This document shows positions 61,222 through 64,000 of a DNA stretch of 64,000 bases, piece after piece. This DNA comes from an uncultured Bacteroidia bacterium (GTDB taxonomy: Bacteria; Bacteroidota; Bacteroidia; Bacteroidales; UBA932), in the NCBI GenBank assembly GCA_902778105.1, contig CACYWN010000012.1, forward strand, positions 1-64,000. The letters are read 5' to 3'. Each line of letters opens with the position of its first letter. Positions within the stretch are counted from its first letter, which is position 1. Below the pieces are notes generated by a model. The model did not search any database. It was not told where the DNA came from and was given only the letters and a program-made list of their open reading frames with translations. A program made the translations under genes and the position numbers.

Positions 61222-63450
61222 ATGCGAGGTTTTTTCATTTCTGCAGCGCTGCTGGCGCTCTCCCTGACGGCCGCAACGGCCCAGGAACTCAATGGTGGAT
61301 GGGACGAACGGCTGGACAGCGTCGTCGTTTCCTCCAGCCGGGCCGGAGCCCATACCCCGGTCGCCTATTCCAATGTGGGGAAGGATGAACTGCGGTCGGC
61401 CAATCCGATGCACTCCCTCCCGATGACCCTGAACCTGCTGCCCTCCGTCGTGACCTACAACGAAGGCGGCACGGGACTGGGCAATTCCGCCATGACCATC
61501 CGCGGTTCCAAGGGATCGCAGGTCAACGTGACCCTGAACGGGATCACGCTCAACGACGCCGAATCCCAGGAAGTGTTCTGGGTGAACATCCCGGCCCTCA
61601 CGTCCCTCCTTTCCAGCGTCCAGGTCCAGCGCGGCCTGGGTACGTCGGCGAACGGGGCCGGCGCCTTCGGGGCCAGTGTCAACATGAACACGGCTTTCGT
61701 CACGCCCGATCCCTCGTTCCGCTGGGATGTTTCCGCCGGTTCCTACGGCACGTTCGTGAACACAGTCTCGGCGATGTCGGGGCTGCAGCCTTCCGGCCTG
61801 TATTTCAACATCGCCTGGTCCGTGGGCAAGACGGACGGGTATATCCGGAACGCCGGCGTCGGTTCGACCTCCCTCCTGGCGGTGCTGGGATGGATGAAGG
61901 GGCGCAACTCTCTCCGGCTGACCTATCTGTCAGGCGACCAGAAGAGCGGGATGACCTGGGACGGTATCTCTCCCGAAATGTATGCGAAAGACCGGCGTTA
62001 CAACGGTGCGGGGGAGTATGTCGACGACAACGGAAACATCTGCTACTATCCGGACCAGACGGACAATTATGCCCAGCATCACCTCCAGCTCAATTATACC
62101 CGGCGCCTGACGGACCGGCTGACCTGGTCCAATACGGCCGATTACACCCGGGGGGACGGCTACGACGAATACTATAAAACCGACCGCAAATTCGCCGAGT
62201 TCGGCTATCCTTTCTCCGAGGTGGGGGGTGTCAGGAAGAGTGACATGATCTACCGGAAAAAGATGGGGAACGACCTGTATGTGTTCCAGTCCGAGCTGCG
62301 TTTCCGGACGGCGGACTGGAAGGTGGACGGCGGAGTGAACCTGTCCCGGTACGATGGCGCCCATTGGGGAGAGATGCTATGGTCCCGCGTGCTGGGCCCT
62401 TCCTATGACTACGCGTCGATGAACCGGGACTTTGCCTGGTATCGGAACACCGGCCTGAAAAACGATCTCAGCGTTTTCCTCCGTGCCGATTACCAGCTGA
62501 CTTCCTGGCTGAATGCCTATGCGGACCTGCAGTACCGCCACATCGGCTATGACTTCGTGGGAGCGGACGACAAGGCGAGCACCATCCCCATCGACTATCA
62601 CGAGCGCTGGGACTTCTTCAATCCCCGGGGCGGTCTGACGGCCACCTTCGGCGGCCACCGTCTCTACGTGTCCGCAGCCGTCGGTCACCGGGAACCCGGC
62701 CGCAGCGACATCAAGGAGAACATCAAGGGGGAGATGATTCCGATCAAGCCCGAGTCGATGCTGGACGTCGAGGCTGGCTACCAGTTCGTCGGCACCCGCT
62801 GGATGGCGGCCGCGAACCTCTATCTGATGGAATACCGGGACATGCTGCTGGAAACGGGCCGCCTGAGTTCTTCCGGCTATGCGATCAAGGAGAATGTCGG
62901 CCGGGGATGGCGCCGGGGCATCGAGCTGTCGACCGCCTGGTATCCGGCCTCCTGGTTCCGTTTCGACGGAAATCTGACGCTCAGCACCAACAGGCTCCGC
63001 CGCTTTACCGCCTACCTGGAGAACTGGGTGGACGGCGGTTACAAGGAAGAGGCCTATGAGAATACGCCGATGCTGCTGTCTCCCTCGGTCGTAGGGATGG
63101 GAAGGGTTGCCCTGAGCCCTTTCAGTGGTGTCTGGAAGCCGCTTTCCCTGGTGCTGAGCGGAAAGTATGTCGGCCGCCAGTATTGGGACAACACGGGAAA
63201 CGCGGACCGTTCCATCCCTGCTTTCTTCGTTACGGACCTCTCGCTCTCCCATTCTTTCAAGATGCCTGTTGGTAACCTCGGGGTCGCCCTGTACGTGAAC
63301 AATCTCCTGAACCTGGAGTATTATGCCTATGCTTGGGTTTACCGGGCCTGGCAGGGGGCTGCAGACGGCGGCGATCCCGTGTACATGGAAGCTGGGCTGT
63401 ATCCGCAGGCCCCGCGGAATTTCACCTGCAAGCTTACCTATAGTTTTTAA
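61222..63450 (+). CDS. TonB-dependent receptor under TPP riboswitch control
   Basis: 742 residues from ATG 61222. Signal peptide ending near TAATAQ; plug domain (RLDSVVVSSSRAGAHTPVAYSNV, TIRGSKGSQVNVTLNGITLNDAES, SSVQVQRGLGTSANGAGAFGASVNM); 22-strand barrel ending in the aromatic YSF. No N-terminal carboxypeptidase-like repeat and no SusD partner. The TPP riboswitch implies uptake of thiamine or a precursor across the outer membrane; the ligand itself is inferred. No thiamine synthesis genes are seen in the window. Confidence 0.92.
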   Translation: MRGFFISAALLALSLTAATAQELNGGWDERLDSVVVSSSRAGAHTPVAYSNVGKDELRSANPMHSLPMTLNLLPSVVTYNEGGTGLGNSAMTIRGSKGSQVNVTLNGITLNDAESQEVFWVNIPALTSLLSSVQVQRGLGTSANGAGAFGASVNMNTAFVTPDPSFRWDVSAGSYGTFVNTVSAMSGLQPSGLYFNIAWSVGKTDGYIRNAGVGSTSLLAVLGWMKGRNSLRLTYLSGDQKSGMTWDGISPEMYAKDRRYNGAGEYVDDNGNICYYPDQTDNYAQHHLQLNYTRRLTDRLTWSNTADYTRGDGYDEYYKTDRKFAEFGYPFSEVGGVRKSDMIYRKKMGNDLYVFQSELRFRTADWKVDGGVNLSRYDGAHWGEMLWSRVLGPSYDYASMNRDFAWYRNTGLKNDLSVFLRADYQLTSWLNAYADLQYRHIGYDFVGADDKASTIPIDYHERWDFFNPRGGLTATFGGHRLYVSAAVGHREPGRSDIKENIKGEMIPIKPESMLDVEAGYQFVGTRWMAAANLYLMEYRDMLLETGRLSSSGYAIKENVGRGWRRGIELSTAWYPASWFRFDGNLTLSTNRLRRFTAYLENWVDGGYKEEAYENTPMLLSPSVVGMGRVALSPFSGVWKPLSLVLSGKYVGRQYWDNTGNADRSIPAFFVTDLSLSHSFKMPVGNLGVALYVNNLLNLEYYAYAWVYRAWQGAADGGDPVYMEAGLYPQAPRNFTCKLTYSF

Positions 63451-63484
63451 AATACTTTATTAATATAAGTTTTGTTCAAAAAAA

Positions 63485-63515
63485 TTTGGAAGTAAGGAAA
63501 GATTGTGTACCTTTG
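63485..63515 (+). promoter_or_regulatory. Promoter of the orphan RNA unit
   Basis: TTTG at 63485-63488 and TACCTTTG at 63508-63515 with 19 bases between, an exact consensus match. No convincing gene follows before the terminator at 63644. Confidence 0.78.
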
Positions 63516-63519
63516 CTAT

Positions 63520-63679
63520 TGCAATAAGGGAGAAAAGAAGTTTATAAATTTTTTAAGAATCCTTTTGCGATTGTTAGACACGACGCTTCTTCTAACCAAC
63601 ACAATTAACCTTCTTCTGAGTAAGAATACACTACTAACTAACCAAAATAAGGCTCGCAGGGATGCGAGCCTTATTTTTT
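63520..63679 (+). ncRNA. Candidate small RNA of unknown family
   Basis: About 155-160 nt between a consensus promoter and a strong terminator, AT-rich and with no credible reading frame (the only frame of note lacks any family resemblance and runs into the terminator). A hairpin ATTGTTAG with CTAA...ACAAT is possible around 63567-63606, and CTTCTTC/CCTTCTTC are repeated. I do not recognise it as 4.5S, tmRNA or a riboswitch. Confidence 0.55.
63644..63679 (+). terminator. Terminator of the orphan RNA unit
   Basis: A 15-bp perfect stem (AAAATAAGGCTCGCA with TGCGAGCCTTATTTT), GGGA loop, then T. It also lies next to the end of the convergent trmD. Confidence 0.9.
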
Positions 63680-63702
63680 GGGTTTGTTCCAGGTGAAGCG
63701 GA

Positions 63703-64000
63703 TCAGTCCAGGAGTCCGGGACGGCGCTCGCGGGTACGGGCGAGGGCCTGCTCGTCCTGCCATGCCTGGATGAGTTTGGGGTTGCCGGAGAGGAGGACGT
63801 CGGGAACCTTCCAGCCGTTGAATTCGGCGGGGCGGGTGTAGACGGGAGGGGAGACCAGGCCATCCTGGAAACTGTCCGACAGGGCCGAGGTCTCGTCGGT
63901 AAGGACGCCGGGAATCAGGCGGATGATACTGTCGGCCAGCAGGGCGGCCGGAATCTCCCCGCCGCTCACGACGAAATCGCCCACGGAGATCTCGCGGGTG
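63703..64000 (-). CDS. trmD: tRNA (guanine-N1)-methyltransferase, C-terminal part
   Basis: The last ~98 codons; the 5' end lies beyond the window edge. [32 protein letters not shown] is the TrmD trefoil-knot SAM-binding motif, and [31 protein letters not shown] the C-terminal domain. TrmD methylates G37 of tRNAs. A start at GTG 63984 would be false, since the frame goes on to the edge. Confidence 0.93.
   Translation of the reverse strand, partial: TREISVGDFVVSGGEIPAALLADSIIRLIPGVLTDETSALSDSFQDGLVSPPVYTRPAEFNGWKVPDVLLSGNPKLIQAWQDEQALARTRERRPGLLD

Noticed and set aside
63505-63696. 63-codon frame within the orphan RNA unit
   Set aside because: It begins before or at the -7 box, runs through the terminator hairpin and looks like random AT-rich sequence.
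1-64000. tRNA genes, CRISPR arrays, prophage or insertion sequences
   Set aside because: I found no tRNA T-loop with matching stems, no regular repeat-spacer series, and no transposase, integrase or phage structural gene.

Overview
The window comes from a Bacteroidota genome, most likely of the order Bacteroidales. Several promoters have the form TTTG-N18-20-TAnnTTTG, the housekeeping promoter of this phylum, and Shine-Dalgarno sequences are mostly absent. Many genes are phylum markers (DUF5606, DUF3276, DUF4251, GSCFA, an unusually long NusB, a YbbR-CoaE cluster, glpABC). Coding DNA is GC-rich, so long antisense open frames are common and were left out. The genus cannot be told from sequence alone. 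I saw no tRNA, rRNA, CRISPR array, prophage or insertion sequence.

Layout. 1-3144: end of a surface polysaccharide cluster (capE fragment, capF, capG, wbuC) for UDP-N-acetyl-L-fucosamine. 3145-4184: AT-richer patch with an MNT-HEPN toxin-antitoxin pair. 4185-9406: acetyltransferase, AlkD-like repair protein, DUF2264 protein, a GntR-controlled ABC transporter and a DUF2807 lipoprotein. 9419-16628: AraC regulator, aquaporin, ffh, lipoproteins, GSCFA protein, 5'-nucleotidase and an unusual alpha/beta hydrolase. 16633-23740 (minus strand): zapB-like gene, zapA, 6S RNA, rny, dsbD, Kef-type antiporter, L,D-transpeptidase. 23838-25907 (minus): two tandem purine nucleoside phosphorylases and a DUF3276 protein. 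25990-31569 (plus): nusB, yajC, ybbR, coaE, DUF5606, rimO and a lipoprotein. 31601-38332 (minus): a tightly coupled run of a GltD-like oxidoreductase, queC, queD, queE, glpA, glpB, glpC. 38393-41786: Lrp regulator, metY-metX, Fur. 41744-45511 (minus): five coupled genes including tcdA and rluA. 45625-47508: DUF4332 protein, nitroreductase, omega-amidase.

47524-59982 is a complete branched-chain amino acid operon: ilvD, ilvB, ilvN, ilvC, leuA, leuC, leuD, a citramalate-synthase-like gene, leuB, ilvE. A 16-residue leader peptide, ten of whose residues are Val, Leu or Ile, precedes it, followed by an intrinsic terminator and a competing pairing, a classic ribosome-mediated attenuator. No threonine deaminase lies in the operon, which suggests isoleucine is made through citramalate. 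60051-60269 (minus) is an RNase P RNA that appears to lack most of its specificity domain. A glutamine cyclotransferase, a TPP riboswitch with a TonB-dependent receptor, an orphan small RNA unit and a partial trmD end the window.

The points most worth checking are the 219-nt RNase P RNA, the BCAA attenuator, the orphan RNA at 63520-63679, the Asn-to-Asp change in one purine nucleoside phosphorylase, the Ser-to-Asp change in a hydrolase nucleophile elbow, and palindromic repeats that fill spacers inside operons.
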